Of a stretch of 64,000 nucleotides of DNA, positions 14,257 through 26,411 are shown piece by piece (positions within the stretch are counted from its first letter, which is position 1; each line of letters begins with the position of its first letter). The translations under genes and the position numbers were made by a program. Below the pieces are notes generated by a model, which did no database searches, was not told where the DNA came from, and was given only the letters and a program-made list of their open reading frames with translations. This DNA comes from Archegozetes longisetosus (Eukaryota; Arthropoda; Arachnida; Sarcoptiformes; Trhypochthoniidae): contig JAEMBT020000009.1 of NCBI GenBank assembly GCA_018873245.2, forward strand, positions 186,001 through 250,000, read 5' to 3'.

Positions 14257-14262
14257 TTTATT
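14257..14262 (-). promoter_or_regulatory. Poly(A) signal of the YjbQ-like gene
   Basis: TTTATT on the plus strand reads AATAAA on the minus strand, 54 nt past the stop codon of the YjbQ-like gene. Confidence 0.55.
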
Positions 14263-14315
14263 AATAAAAAATTTAATATAATATTTGACTAGTTGTGTTA
14301 ATGGTTTGATTGTAA

Positions 14316-15845
14316 TCAAGCACCGGGTTTAAGAGCGCCAGTGATTGTAACCGTAACTTTTCTACTACCGGCACGATTGCGGTGTTCGCAAAGCCATATT
14401 CCCTGCCAAGTGCCCAAATTTAGTTTACCATCAGTTACAGGGATTGTTAGCGATGAGCCCAAAAAACAAGCCTTAAATCATTTTACAATAATATTAGTTT
14501 TAAACATTAAATAAAGCTCTATATCTGTCTTATACATGTGTTCACTTTGATTGGTTAAGGTGTAATCTAATCAAAACTTACTTTGATATGAGCAGGCATA
14601 TCATCGGGTCCTTCACATGAATGTCGAAATGGTGTGCTCTGCAATTACAAGCAAAACCTATAGATTCAATCTTTGTTGCTTTTAAATTAATAATTACTTC
14701 AGGAATCAGTCTCGAAAGAAACATTTCCATATCTTCTCGAACGTCCGGATCCCAATTCTTTAAGATGAACAGACAATTAAATAATTTGAGTATTTTATAA
14801 GCAACTGGTCAGCTATATGACCATTAATGACAAATTGTTTACCTCATTAATTGCTAGACTCGCTGACGTGTGCAATACTGAAAATTAAAACAAATAGTAA
14901 ATTATAAAACTATTTGCAACATTTTTTAGATCGTTAGCTTATTAGACAAGTAGTCAGTAATTATAGTACTTAATAAATGGTTTAAATGAATTTCTCGTAC
15001 AAACTTTTATGAATTAAGCCTAAATATAGCTCAAAATACGACTCAAACATAAAGTGAACTGAATTTTCTTTTCAATTCTCAACTAAATTGCCTGTCAGTC
15101 TAAATGATTGGTAGCTTTTAAGGTTTCAAAAATTAAAATGGAATAGGTTTGGCTTCACTTTTAGAATTGAATACTTTGAAAATTGCTTTTATTATAACTG
15201 AAAACCATAGAAAATAACAAATTCGTGTTAGAGTCAACAATTTAGTAGAAATCAAAATCACAAAATATCATAATCAAAAAGAATATTCTGTTGAAGCTAT
15301 AGAGGAACTTGAATGACAAACAACAACAATACATCGGCAATGATTAAATGTTAGCACTATTTCAATATAATGAGTATAATAAATAGAAAGTGAGATAAGA
15401 TCGCGATTTATTGTTAAGATCGTATTGATATCAAATAAATCAATAGTAATTATAATAAGTGTTTATGTAATTATAGTTATGATGAATGCGTTTAATTCAT
15501 ATAAAACTTGTTCTTACTGTGAATGTGACAAATTCCACACTGAAATTCATTGAGTTCTGGTATTTGTTTCGTTAATTCATCGGTTACTAAGTGACATCCA
15601 CGAAGAACTGGCCTTAAATGGACTTTTCTTTGAAACCACGCCGTATTGTTTCGGATAATACCCGTCGTTAACGAAGACGAAGAATGTCTCGATTCGCGCG
15701 AGGACGAAACAGACTCTCGCGATGAATGTCCCGAATGGTGGCCAGAAGTATGTCCGGCATTGGCTGGATGTGACACGTATTGGTGCGATGATGAAGAATG
15801 ACCTGAAGAGGAGGACTGTTGTGGTTGTGATGACGACGAAGCCAT
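14316..15845 (-). CDS. UPF0047/YjbQ family protein with Ser/His-rich N-terminal extension
   Basis: Five exons (15518-15845, 14843-14877, 14698-14757, 14582-14638, 14316-14471) join in phase to 211 residues. The last ~140 residues are a complete YjbQ/UPF0047 fold: AWFQRKVHLRPVLRGCHLVT, ILHTSASLAINE, WDPDVREDM, EGPDDMPAHIK, LTIPVTDGKLNLGTWQGIWL, CEHRNRAGSRKVTVTITG. The conserved His residues in HTSASL and PAHIK and the WQGIWLCEHR strand are present. Bacterial members are reported to have weak thiamine-phosphate synthase activity; the animal role is not established, so no substrate is assigned. The first ~70 residues are low-complexity Ser/His/Gln and not part of the fold. The start is the ATG at 15845; the codon upstream in frame at 15848 is TTG. 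Confidence 0.95.
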
Positions 15846-17069
15846 CAATCACTCAACTATTATTATATTTTGATCACAATTTTGACCAATAAAACATTTA
15901 TTTAATAATGTTCTAATTATTGAACTCTATTTCGATTGCAATTCAATATTTTGATTATAGTTTGCGTTAAAATCAGTGGCAAATCATTACAGAAATAGTG
16001 TTCATGTGATTACGTCTCCATAACAACACTATTTATCAGTGAAACACCAAATGCAATGAATGAAAGCAATCAAAGTATTAAACATTGAGAAGCGCTCAGT
16101 TCAAACAAAGCAACGATCCGATAATCAATTGAATTGATTCGTACTTAGATGTAAGCAAACTTGCGATCAAGTATACAGTCAAAATTGTAATAACAAACAG
16201 CAGACTATAAACGTAGGTTTCACTTACTTTCAACGACGATTCAATTATTTAAATGGTTCAAATTAAAACTGCTTATTAAATATTTACCAATCATTTCATG
16301 TTGTGTTTAGCAGTCTTATTGTAATTGAAAATTAAATTATTCAAGTAGTAAACTATAAAATAATGTGTTACCAATTCATTTGTTAGGTTTAAGTCAACTT
16401 TATTCTAAATATAAGGCGAATATTAAATAAAAATATTTGAATCAAATGCGATCAAGTTTTTGATAATCTCAAAATTAAGTTATTTATCAATTATCAAAAT
16501 AGAATGAAAGAAGTGTCAAAACAAATTCATCACTATCTCTTTTAAGATATTCATTATCCCATTCATTCAGTTTGATTTGAAAAACCCTTCCAAAGAGCAC
16601 AACAATTAGCTCTCAATCGATCAACTTCTTAGCAGTTTCCAATGTTTTCGTGATTTTATCTTTGGTTATCTTGTGTTGTGAATTAGTGCTGATTTGGAGC
16701 ACTTCTTTAAAGATTCATACAGTATGTGAGCCTATTATTCTTTATACAAACGCATTATTGTTATAATTATTTTCAACTGAACACCAACTTAAACGAACTT
16801 TTGATATAATTGAGATAATCAATTTAAAAAACCAAAAAAATTGCATGACTTTCTATATTAATAATTTCATGAAAGTCTATGTATTTCTTGATTGCTTTTC
16901 ATATACTTTCAACTGTTAAACAGTTGATTTAAATTAATAATTATTATAAATGATAGTTAATAAATTTTGCGTTGAGTATAAATTTGTTTAACACTTATGA
17001 CAGAAAAAAATCAGAGGCAATGCTTAAATTGAAAAAGCAAATATTTTATCAATATAACATTGATAGTTA
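15846..17069. other. Intergenic spacer, YjbQ-like and ceramide synthase genes
   Basis: This 1.2 kb AT-rich spacer lies between two minus-strand genes. I see no coding frame or repeat. It should contain the promoter of the YjbQ-like gene and the 3' UTR of the ceramide synthase. Confidence 0.65.
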
Positions 17070-20000
17070 TCATGAATCAACTTTCTTGTGATTATTAACT
17101 ACATTAGTCATAGTGTTATTAATCAGGTGTCCACCGTTTGAGTAATTCTTAGTGTTTGCGTTAAAAACTTCGTCACTAGAATCCTTAGCAGATCCGACAC
17201 TTGACTCGTCATCAGAACGTAGATCTTTGATCTTAATAGACAAAAATTGTTTCAGTTCATTATTAAACTTATAGTAAAATAGAAGTTAGCCAAATCAAAC
17301 AAAATATTTGTCTGTCTGACAGAAACTCAAATACATAATTAATAACTCACTCCATTATTTTTGACAGCATGTATAGCAATGCGAACTATAAACCATGTCC
17401 AGACTATATGCAAAGCTTGTAACGCGCATAAAAGTCCATTGAATATATAATAGGCGGGAAACATGGGAACAACTGCTAATGCCTTATACGATGAATAGTA
17501 GATAATACGATACGGTAATAGACCGATACGCGAAACCATCCAACAGATTGTGAATACAACAAATATGCTATCGGCCAATCGTTGCTTTTTCACATAAGTC
17601 ATGAGTTTTGCCCCCTTTTTCAAAAGATAATAAGTATCAATTAATAAGAATTATAAACTAGTTAGTTTCAAACACAGACAACAATCAATACCTCAAGTGG
17701 TATATCTGCGAAATCGTGTATAATAAGAACTAAGGTACCGATTCTGACCAGATTGCAGGCCCACGAAAAGCCTAATAAACACAGAGTTACGACGTGATGA
17801 ACAAACATTGCCCAAAAATCCTATAATTGACAAAGTGTTGAGAAAATGATCTTAATTACTCAGAATCAACTCTTAAGACAAAGAAAATCTGACCTTTCTC
17901 TGGACGTCGAAAAACTGCGAGAAAAGTAACGCCAAATAGAAAGCCGATTCAACATTGTAATACCACCACTCTCCACTCGATACAGCCTATTGTTTCATTT
18001 CAAATAAATATAAGATCAAACATTTTTCTATTTATTCAAGTATTTTCATTACGTGATGCGGATAATCGATGAAACAGTAAATTGAGTCCCACATCCATGG
18101 TTTCTAAAGTCAACAAACCGGTAATCATTTGATTCATTTTTTCAAATGTACAAATGGAGTAGAATTCGAAAAAAATATTAAACTTACATTCCAGAGAACA
18201 TAAACACCATAAGTAAATGATAAAAAATAGAAATTACAGCGCCAGCTAAAAATATAACAAGTCAACTTTAAGTTTGAAAAACTTCATTCCAACAACTAGA
18301 TAAGTGAATACATACGCGCTTTCTGTAAATTTCGAAAGAACTGTCGGACGATTAATTGATGATCTTAATCTGAGCCATCGCTCAACTTGCCTTTCAGTCC
18401 AATCAAGTTGTTTCGCCAATCCTTGAACCTAATTGTTTAAATTCAAATTTATTACACTCTAAGGACTGTGATTTTGTTTTAAAATAAATACCTGTTTGTG
18501 ATTAACTTTTCCGTTTGAGGCACGAAAAGCGTTTTCAAGTATCACATTGTTGGGTGGACTTTTACCATGCGTTCGACGCAATCCTAAATATAAACCAATT
18601 GGTGCATATACATACCTATTTAATGATAATTACCATTTGTTAATGACTCGAGTCAACTTTATTTACTATCTCATAGTTACACAACAGTATGCATAATGCA
18701 GACGCAACTGTTTCATATTTTTACAATTCTAGACAAGTTTTGTTGCGATCATTATTATTAGTTAAGTTTCATCTAATTCTATAAAGTAAACTTTAAGTCA
18801 TACTCCAAATCTTTTTTCGAAAATACTTTTCAAAATTTTAGGTTTTTTCAGCAAACGAGAAAACAAAATGACGAGGCATTTATGGCACCAAAAGTTCAAT
18901 TGTTTAGTTCAAAAAATCAATAAACCATTAGATAATTTTGGAAAATGTTCAATGAGGGTAATATCTGCAAACTTGTGGTCGAAGCAAAGCTAAACGTGTC
19001 AGTGCTTTAAATATTTGAGAGTAATTTGCATGAAACAAAATAGATCATATATTATAAGTGAAACAATCATTCATTTAGAATAAATGAATCAAAGTTAGTT
19101 GTCGAATAAAAAGCAATAACTTTAAGTATATGAATCATTTTGTAAAATAACGACTAAAAAACACATGTTCCCTCTTATTAATCAATAGAATAGTAATCAT
19201 TTGATAATAATGGCTGTGTCGACTTTTTTCTATCAATTATTATAAGCGACTATATTGCGACATATGAATAATATACTGGTCAAAATTCAGTTATAGTCAT
19301 ATCCATTTTGATATTAACTGAACAAAAAGGGTGTGACTGTAAAACATGTTAGCTTTCAATCTATACAATGGTAGACTGTAGTAGAAACTGTGGTAACATA
19401 ACATTCATTATTTTAATGATATACTTAAAACATGCTCGCAAACCTATTGCAATAACATATTGCAAGTAAACTCCATATCCAACAGTAATATGTCGACCGC
19501 TAAGACAGTTATTCACTTTCAAACTTAACATCTCTACGGACAAAATGTTCAACAACTTTGATTACACGCGTCACACGAGTTTCATTTATTATGATTACCT
19601 TTTGAAAAGTTATAAAATTTGAATGTAAAGTTAGCGAACACTAAGTCGCTTAGTGACGAATGACATCAACTCAAATTTGAAAGTATCTTAGTGTTTCTCC
19701 ACATCATATTGAAATGTTGTGAAAACCGCCCCTACTGTCAAATCAATAGTTAATGTCCTGCTTTAGATCCGAATTTTAGTTTTAAAACCCTTAGAGTGTA
19801 GTGACAGCAAATGTTTGAAAAAATGAAAGCGTTCAGTTCAATAAAAAACGAGTGTTTCGTGCAATTATACAGTTAGACCAAAATGATATCAAAAATTTAT
19901 TTTCTTTTACTTTCAATCGATAAAAAATGTTCACCTTCTTCAAGGAAAATCAAATACTTTTGTATACTTTGTAAAAAAAAGATTTGTATTAATATAATTA

Positions 20001-22317
20001 CGAAAGCATTGGAAAAAAAACGCTCAATAATGGCATTGATTGTAGTGAACAGTTTCGAAAATAGAATTGAGTGCAACTAATGTATTGACTCAACCAATGA
20101 ATAAACAAATAAAGACACGAAAATTGCTGAATAATTAATGTTATTTCAATCACATCGAATCAATGCTATTCTCACTGTAAATAAATTGAAAATTTATTTT
20201 AATTATAGAAAGCCGACAAACTTTGTTCAACTTTCACAAATTATCAAAGGTTTGACTGAAAGAGCAGTTTATTTAAAAATGATTTTGATTAGTTTTGCAT
20301 TTTTATCTTCATAAAACTAATAACTGAATCGTTATCAATTTTATAGCCTAAAACATTGATGTGAAGTACAGGTATTGGTATTACCAAAAATAGATAATAG
20401 AGCCATAGATAACAAGAGCAACTAAATAAAAATCAATTTGAAATTTCATCTGTTAAATTAATGGTTAATGACTCGACTAATCTTAAATATATTTTCTTTA
20501 GTTATTTTTTGACTGATTTGCGGGATTATCTTGAGTGCAGGTCCTTCAAATCAAGTCGATTCATAGAACTGATTGATATAAATGAAGTACAGTGAGCAAA
20601 AACTTATTTTTCAAGTCGTATTTATATAATCTATCACATGTTCGCAAACTATTCATATGAAGATACGACTTGGCAACTAAATATTTGCATCCCTTCGTCG
20701 TAGGCTTAAAACAACTCAATTATTTAGATAAAAATAAATAAAACATTTAAACATATAATTATCATAATTTATAAGTTGGCCGAATCTCTAACCTTGAGTT
20801 GACGTTAAATTTCACTTCTATTGATAATTAACTGTTTGATTGCTGTTATTTAGTTCAACGGTAATTAGTTTAACGACTGATTTAATGTTGACACTAAAAT
20901 CTCTTAAGTTTTTCTAACTTTATTAAGCAATTAATTAAGAATTTCTAGTTTAGAAAATCAATGTTTTTGAACTTCAAATGTAAAGTTTGAGCGCAAAAAC
21001 ATAAGAGAGTATGAGATCTATTAAAATAAGCTTCTAAACGTCAATTATTCACTTTTTGGTATTTGCGTTGGTCTCAGTTTTCAATATTGTAATTTATAAG
21101 TTGTTTTAGATCCAATTGCTTTTTGAGAAACAACACAACATTGATTATACCGACAAAATAAGTTGTTTGAAGAATGTACATTTGTTGCAAATCAGATGCA
21201 ATACATTTCCGAATAAAAAACTCATTTTGAGAGATAATCAATAGAGAAAAAAAATAATAGTCTTTTCATATGTATATAGCCTTAATTGATTGAACTAATG
21301 ATTCGGCAAAATAACAATAAAAATAACATTAAACGCAGATATTCCAGCTTAAAATTAATATTCGTTTAGAGATGGGGTTTTGCCCGTACGAAAATATGCA
21401 AATCTACGCGCTTCACACTAAGTTTGCTTTATTTAAGGAAAACTGTAAACAATAGCGAGGTTACCTAATCTATGCGATGGTTACACAATTGATAGATATG
21501 AATTAGCGAACTAGTCATAAATTACTGTTACTCACAAATTATGCCTCATTTGTAAATGCAAGCGACAAAACAGATTATATCATATTCGGATACATTAAAC
21601 GTATCGAATGCAACACAAACATGACTCATCGGACGTATGAACGAAAAAGTCCATAAACTAAAGGACAACAAGTAGTGTATGATTAAGTTGAACTATCGTA
21701 CGATATAAGCCATGAAAGGGATACATTATCTTATTTAGTACTTCACAATAATTTGCAAAATAAGGAAAAATTGTTCAAATAACAGTTTAAGGGTTGACAT
21801 CTTAAATTGTTCTTATCATATTAAGTACTTTTCCGGCTTTATATACAATGAGGAATAACTATTGAGTAATAAAGCCACTCAAATACTGCTTTAGCCAAAC
21901 TTTTAAATAATTGTAAAAATCATTTTTTCCAAATCTATTATATTTGAATGCATTACTGCCTAACTAGTTTAGGCCTAAATTTACTGAAGCACTAACTTAA
22001 TTAAAACACAATAAAAGAACATAAAATGATTAATAAAATGAACAATTAATAGATGAGAATGAAGTGCTAACTAAAAAGTAAATGATTGAAAACTAAATTA
22101 AAATGATAGTTGGGCGAGGATTAATCAATAAAAGGGCTGAAAACCTTTCGAGCGTAAGTCTGACCACAATTAAGACTACTGCAGTGATGAGTGAATAATA
22201 GATATCATTAAAATGTCGATAATTGTTCCGTTCGTACAAATGCCATGTGATGTTCGGTGGTGTCCAAACAGATTCGGTCCAAAATATTTTTGATATTGTT
22301 TCTAACGATTGCAACAT
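17070..22317 (-). CDS. CERS: Ceramide synthase (LAG1/CerS family, with homeobox-like region)
   Basis: Nine exons (22145-22317, 18492-18615, 18316-18428, 18188-18245, 18053-18103, 17894-17986, 17692-17820, 17351-17614, 17070-17231) join in phase to 388 residues, the usual CerS length. The first exon (MLQSLETISKIFWTESVW) is the typical N-terminus with a membrane helix. A partial homeobox-like segment (VQGLAKQLDWTERQVERWLR) follows. The Lag1p catalytic motif is intact: FVHHVVTLCLLGFSWACNLV and HDFADIPLE, with the paired His and the Asp residues. The C-terminus ends with an acidic Ser-rich tail (DLRSDDESS), a site of CK2 phosphorylation in relatives. The enzyme N-acylates sphingoid bases with acyl-CoA in the ER membrane. 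Exon 1 is separated from the rest by 3.5 kb. Confidence 0.97.
18616..22144 (-). other. Ceramide synthase intron 1
   Basis: A 3.5 kb AT-rich intron separates the first exon from the homeobox-like exons. Donor (AG|GTTTTC) and acceptor (AAATAG|GTATG) join codon AG+G with no frame loss. I see no gene or clear repeat within it. Confidence 0.75.
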
Positions 22318-22859
22318 TTTTCAAATAATTTTATTTAAATTTATCGGCAAAATAATAAATATATAACACAACTGATAAACATTTGACAATTTATAAATTG
22401 TATTAGCTTAATAAGCATTTAGTATTATGAATTAAACTAATAATTTAGTCCGACACTGCTTCAAGCGTTTCCAACATTCACTTCGGTTTCACTTCATGTC
22501 CACCTTTTTTCTCAAAACTTATATCTGATAGAGATGTTCACAACTATTATTTGTGTACGATTGTGTTTATTTGATTTCCACTTACTCTCAGTGTTGACAT
22601 TTTATATTCTTTTTAAATTGAGACATATACGCGTTTCCTAATAGTTTTTATCGTAAAATTGAATTAATTAACATTTCTAATTGCTTTTATTTCAAATAAG
22701 ATTACCTTAAGTTTCAAGTTCAAATATTACTAAACACCTCTATCTATTGGCTTTTCCGCCCATGACATCATGTTCTATAAACTCATTGATCTGACTAATG
22801 CTGTGATATAGTGTATTTCAAGTATAAAACACACTGAATAAACAGAGTAACTAACTCGT
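22318..22859. other. Spacer upstream of ceramide synthase
   Basis: This AT-rich 0.54 kb lies between the ceramide synthase start and the tRNA gene. It should hold the ceramide synthase promoter. I see no coding frame. Confidence 0.6.
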
Positions 22860-22932
22860 GCCTCGGTAGCGCAGTAGGTAGCGCGTAAGTCTCATAATCT
22901 TAAGGTCGTGAGTTCGATCCTCACCCGGGGCA
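22860..22932 (+). tRNA. tRNA-Met(CAT), elongator type
   Basis: A 73-nt cloverleaf starts GCCTCGGTAGCGC and ends with the paired arm CCGGGGC and discriminator A. The acceptor stem is GCCTCGG/CCGGGGC, with one G-T pair. The D-stem is GCGC/GCGC. The anticodon loop is CTCATAA with anticodon CAT. The T-arm is GTGAG-TTCGATC-CTCAC. The T-T mismatch closing the anticodon stem is characteristic of eukaryotic elongator tRNA-Met. There is no intron. It is transcribed opposite to the flanking protein genes. Confidence 0.97.
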
Positions 22933-22933
22933 C

Positions 22934-22939
22934 TTTTTT
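22934..22939 (+). terminator. RNA polymerase III terminator of tRNA-Met
   Basis: A run of six T begins two bases after the tRNA 3' end. Confidence 0.85.
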
Positions 22940-23662
22940 GCTGATTCAACTGTTTCAAACTTTTAATCCAGTTTAAGGAAATTAACTTTTTAAACTTATA
23001 TTTTACTCAGGAACATAACTTTCCTTTAACATTAGTAATCAATTTTATTGATCTGGTTGAATAGCAAAAGTTTTCAAATAAATGATTTGTAATAATATTG
23101 ATTTTGGACATAATTAAAACACTTTTTTAAACACAAATAAGGTATAAATTTGAAAAATGCTAAAATGTAAAGGAAACAATAGATTTTCACATATCATTGT
23201 TGTATTGAATAGATTGGAAAATGATGTTACATTTTTAGGCAATCATAAACATTAGACCTAAAGCATTTTGACAAATTTGCAAAAATTGTTTGAAATGAAA
23301 CTCTTTAAAGGAATTATTCTTACAACTTATGCTTAACATATTTGGGAGTAATACAAGAGATGAGACACTGTCAATAAACTCAGTGACAACATTTCAATTA
23401 TTCTGTAGGCAATAATAATTAGAGTCGAAGTTCAATAGGAAGTTGCACTTTATATGAGGTGAATAATAATGCGATTCTTGTGACTCGCAAGTTGTAAATC
23501 GGATACATTTGATGTGTTAAGCTCTGATTTATTGAAGGATTTGAATGTTTCAAATATTTGACAACCATAAAGTTTGTGTGAATTTTGATTTGAACATTGA
23601 TTTATAATAAAATTTGCTCAAAGCATAAATGTTTATGGCATAATAGAAGAACTGTAATTATA
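22940..23662. other. Spacer, tRNA-Met to TMIE-like gene
   Basis: This AT-rich 0.7 kb should contain the 3' UTR of the TMIE-like gene. I see no other feature in it. Confidence 0.6.
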
Positions 23663-26411
23663 TCACGATATATTATCGTCATTATAATCGTTATAATCGT
23701 CGTCAATGTTTATCTTGACTTCGATCGAATCTCTACTCTTTTTGGTGTCAACCAATTTTCTAGTTTTTCCGCTTTTGCTCAATCTATTGCTATTAGTTCC
23801 ACAACTCGTACTGGTATTCGATTGATTTTCGTCACTCTTCAAGTCTAACATTTGTTCATCAGGTTTATTTAAATCTTTAATTTGCGAGTAATTAGTCTCA
23901 TTGTTGTCACCTTTGATTAAATTTTTATCATCGATTTCCATCACTTCTTCACTCTTTTTCTGCTTTTTCAATTTTCTTTCTTCTCTTTCCTTACATTTTT
24001 TCTCATCTTTTTCTTTTGATTTTCTCTCTTCTTTTACTTTTGTCTCTTCTTTCGACTTTTTCTCCTCCTTTGGTTTATGCTCTTCTTTTGGCTTTTGCTC
24101 TTCTGGTTTTTGCTCTTCTTTTGCTTTTCTCTCTTCTTTTGACTTTTTTCTTCCTTTGGTTTTTTCTCTTCTTTCGGTTTCTTGTCTTCCTTCAGTTTCT
24201 TCTCTTCTTTTAGTTTTTTCTCTTCTTTTGACTTCTTCTCTTCTTTTGACTTCTCCTCTTTTGACTTCTTCTCTTGTTTTGGTTCTTTTTCTTCTTTCGA
24301 TTTCTTTTCTTCCTTCGGTTTCTTCTCTTCTTTTGACTTCTCCTCTTTTGACTTCTTCTCTTGTTTTGGTTCTTTTTCTTCTTTCGATTTCTTTTCTTCC
24401 TTCGGTTTCTTCTCTTCTTTTGATTTGTTTTGTTTCGATTTTTTGTCCTCACTTAATTTTAGATCTTTCTCTTCTTTTTCTTTAATTTTGACCTCATCTT
24501 TTGTTTTATTTTTGCTTACATCTTCAGATTTCTTATCTACATTTTCAACATATTTTTCATCTGAACTTTTATGCTTTTTTTCATCATTATCTTTATGTTT
24601 TTTCTTACTTTCTTTATGTTTATTGGTTTGATTTGATTCATGTTGATTTTGTGTCGTATCTTCAGTTTGATTATTATCCCTAAAACTTTCTCTGTGTTTT
24701 TTATCAATAGTGTCATTCTCATCTTTAATCTCAAGTTTATCCTGAGCTTCGTCAACGAACACTTCATTTTGATTAGTATTAGTTTCTTCTTCGCTAAATC
24801 TAATACTTTTCTCTTTCTTTAAAAGTTTTTCTTCGATCTCTCTCTTCTTTTTCTCAAACTTCTCATTCTTTTCTCTTTCCTTTCTCTCTAGCTTCTCTTC
24901 CAATTCCTTCTGTTTTTTCTCAATTTTTTGTTGTTTGAGTTTCTGTTTTTTCTCATTTTTTTCTCTTTTCTTTCTATCTTTTTCGGTTTCAAATCCCATT
25001 AATATTGAAATATGATCTGATATGACATTAAAGGCTGTGCTATCAATTTTTGCGTTATCCACAGTGATATCCACTTCTTTCATTCTCTTTTCTTCATTAG
25101 CTTTTCTCTCTTCTTCTTGAGCTTTGATTAATTCCTTCTCATTTTCGTCCATTTCGTTTTCATCAAACTTTGCGCTCAAGTTTTCGTCATCAATAGAGGT
25201 ACTCTTTGAAGTTTCTCTTTCGAGTGCAAACATTGCTCTCAATTTTTGTCTCCAATTCAGTTTTCCGTCTTCAAAAGAAACCTGTTTATTGATACGCGAC
25301 TCTTCCATTTTCTCAACCTTTTCTAGAACTAAATAAGAGATAAACTTTTAAACTAATACTTTTGCAAAGCTTTTGTACTAATTTCGATATTCAGCTATCA
25401 CTGTATTGGCTGTAAATGTAGAGTTTACTTCTGAGTAAAAACCCGAGATCAGAACTAAAACTGAGGACTCATTTCGATGATAAAAGAATTCAAATGATGT
25501 TTCGGTAATTAAATTATTGAATAGTTAAACTAAAAAACGTTTGAAAGTTTTGGAAGAATTTCGTGCAGTCTAAGACTCTTATACTATAAAATCTTGAATA
25601 CCCGGTAAAAGAGAGTTTGGCTGAGCCTCTAATTCTTCAATTTTAATTTTATTGAGATGAGATCGAAATACTTTAGTCAGTTTTCTCCGCACAAAATCTG
25701 CTTCGATTTCTTGTTTAGTACGAGGTATTCGGCATCGAAACAGACAACACAATACCACAACTAAAATAATACGAATAAACATAAAAGCGGATGATTACTG
25801 CATTTAATTTGCGTACGGTTTGGAAAACAACTGACCTATGCCAGTGCCAGCGGCCACTCCTGAGAACATGATGTGCCAAACTCTGAATCCACCGATTACC
25901 TGCTTTTCGAGCCATGCATCTTCTGGGGGCGATGAGTCTTTAATTGGATCGTCACACAACTGGGTATCAGTAAATTGAGTAAACGATTAGTTTACAGGAT
26001 TTAGATATCAGATTAATAGATGGATACTAATAAGATCGATTTAAACCTTTCACACAACTCAATTTTATCCTACAATTATGTTTTATTAACATTACATAAT
26101 CAAAACCACTCAAGTCTTTAGTCTAAAATTATGATTAAAGAAACTATATCTTTGATTCTTCAAAAAAAATTTGCAAAATTCAAATAACAATCAAAATCAA
26201 GTTCTAAACAAATGAAATTCCAAAATTTAGACTTAGTTTACGAATTTGAAACTTAATCAAGATTTACACATTATGAAAATGCTAAAGACTCGAAACTAAA
26301 TAAATGTAAAGAAGTATAAGATTTTAATAATACCCTCGTTTCGTTATTTTTCGCGAAACACCAGTAGTTGAACAGAACCAAATAAATGACAACCAGACAA
26401 CTTCGGATCAT
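23663..26411 (-). CDS. TMIE: TMIE-like membrane protein with long Lys/Glu tail; frame broken in an A-run
   Basis: Four exons (26334-26411, 25836-25959, 25602-25760, then 25328 downward) join in phase. Exon 1 encodes a signal peptide (MIRSCLVVIYLVLFNYWCFA). Exons 2-3 encode the TMIE core: VIGGFRVWHIMFSG, a single helix through VVVLCCLFRC, then RIPRTKQEIEADFVRRKLTK. Vertebrate TMIE has the same order (signal, short ectodomain, helix, CxxFxCRxPRT-type motif, lysine-rich tail) and is a subunit of the hair-cell TMC mechanotransduction channel; that role here is inferred. The last exon begins VLEKVEKMEESRINKQ and becomes an extreme KEEKK/KSKEE coiled-coil-like tail. As written the frame stops at 24034 (551 residues). 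One base missing from the A-run at 24144-24149 would rejoin it to the frame ending at 23663 (about 675 residues, ending in an acidic, Asp/Asn-rich segment). Confidence 0.85.
24240..24425 (-). repeat. Two-copy 87-bp tandem repeat in the TMIE-like tail
   Basis: About 29 codons (beginning PKEEKKSKEEKEPKQEKK) occur twice in tandem with almost identical DNA. The surrounding 1 kb is built from shorter degenerate KxKEEK units. Opposite-strand open frames rich in Ser/Phe across this stretch are mirror images of the repeat, not genes. Confidence 0.85.

Larger units (their letters stand above)
12375..14315. other. Convergent intergenic region, MFAP1 and YjbQ-like gene
   Basis: This 1.9 kb AT-rich spacer lies between the 3' ends of two convergent genes. 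Apart from the poly(A) signals at either end I see no coding frame, RNA gene or repeat beyond a short TAATAA-rich run near 13835-13870. Confidence 0.65.

Noticed and set aside
24240..24425. CRISPR-like spacing of repeats
   Set aside because: The repeats are contiguous coding repeats without unique spacers in a eukaryotic gene.
24182..24631. Plus-strand open frames rich in Ser and Phe (up to 194 codons between 23901 and 24631)
   Set aside because: They are the reverse complement of the Lys/Glu repeat exon of the TMIE-like gene; composition follows from the repeat and no domain or signal is seen.
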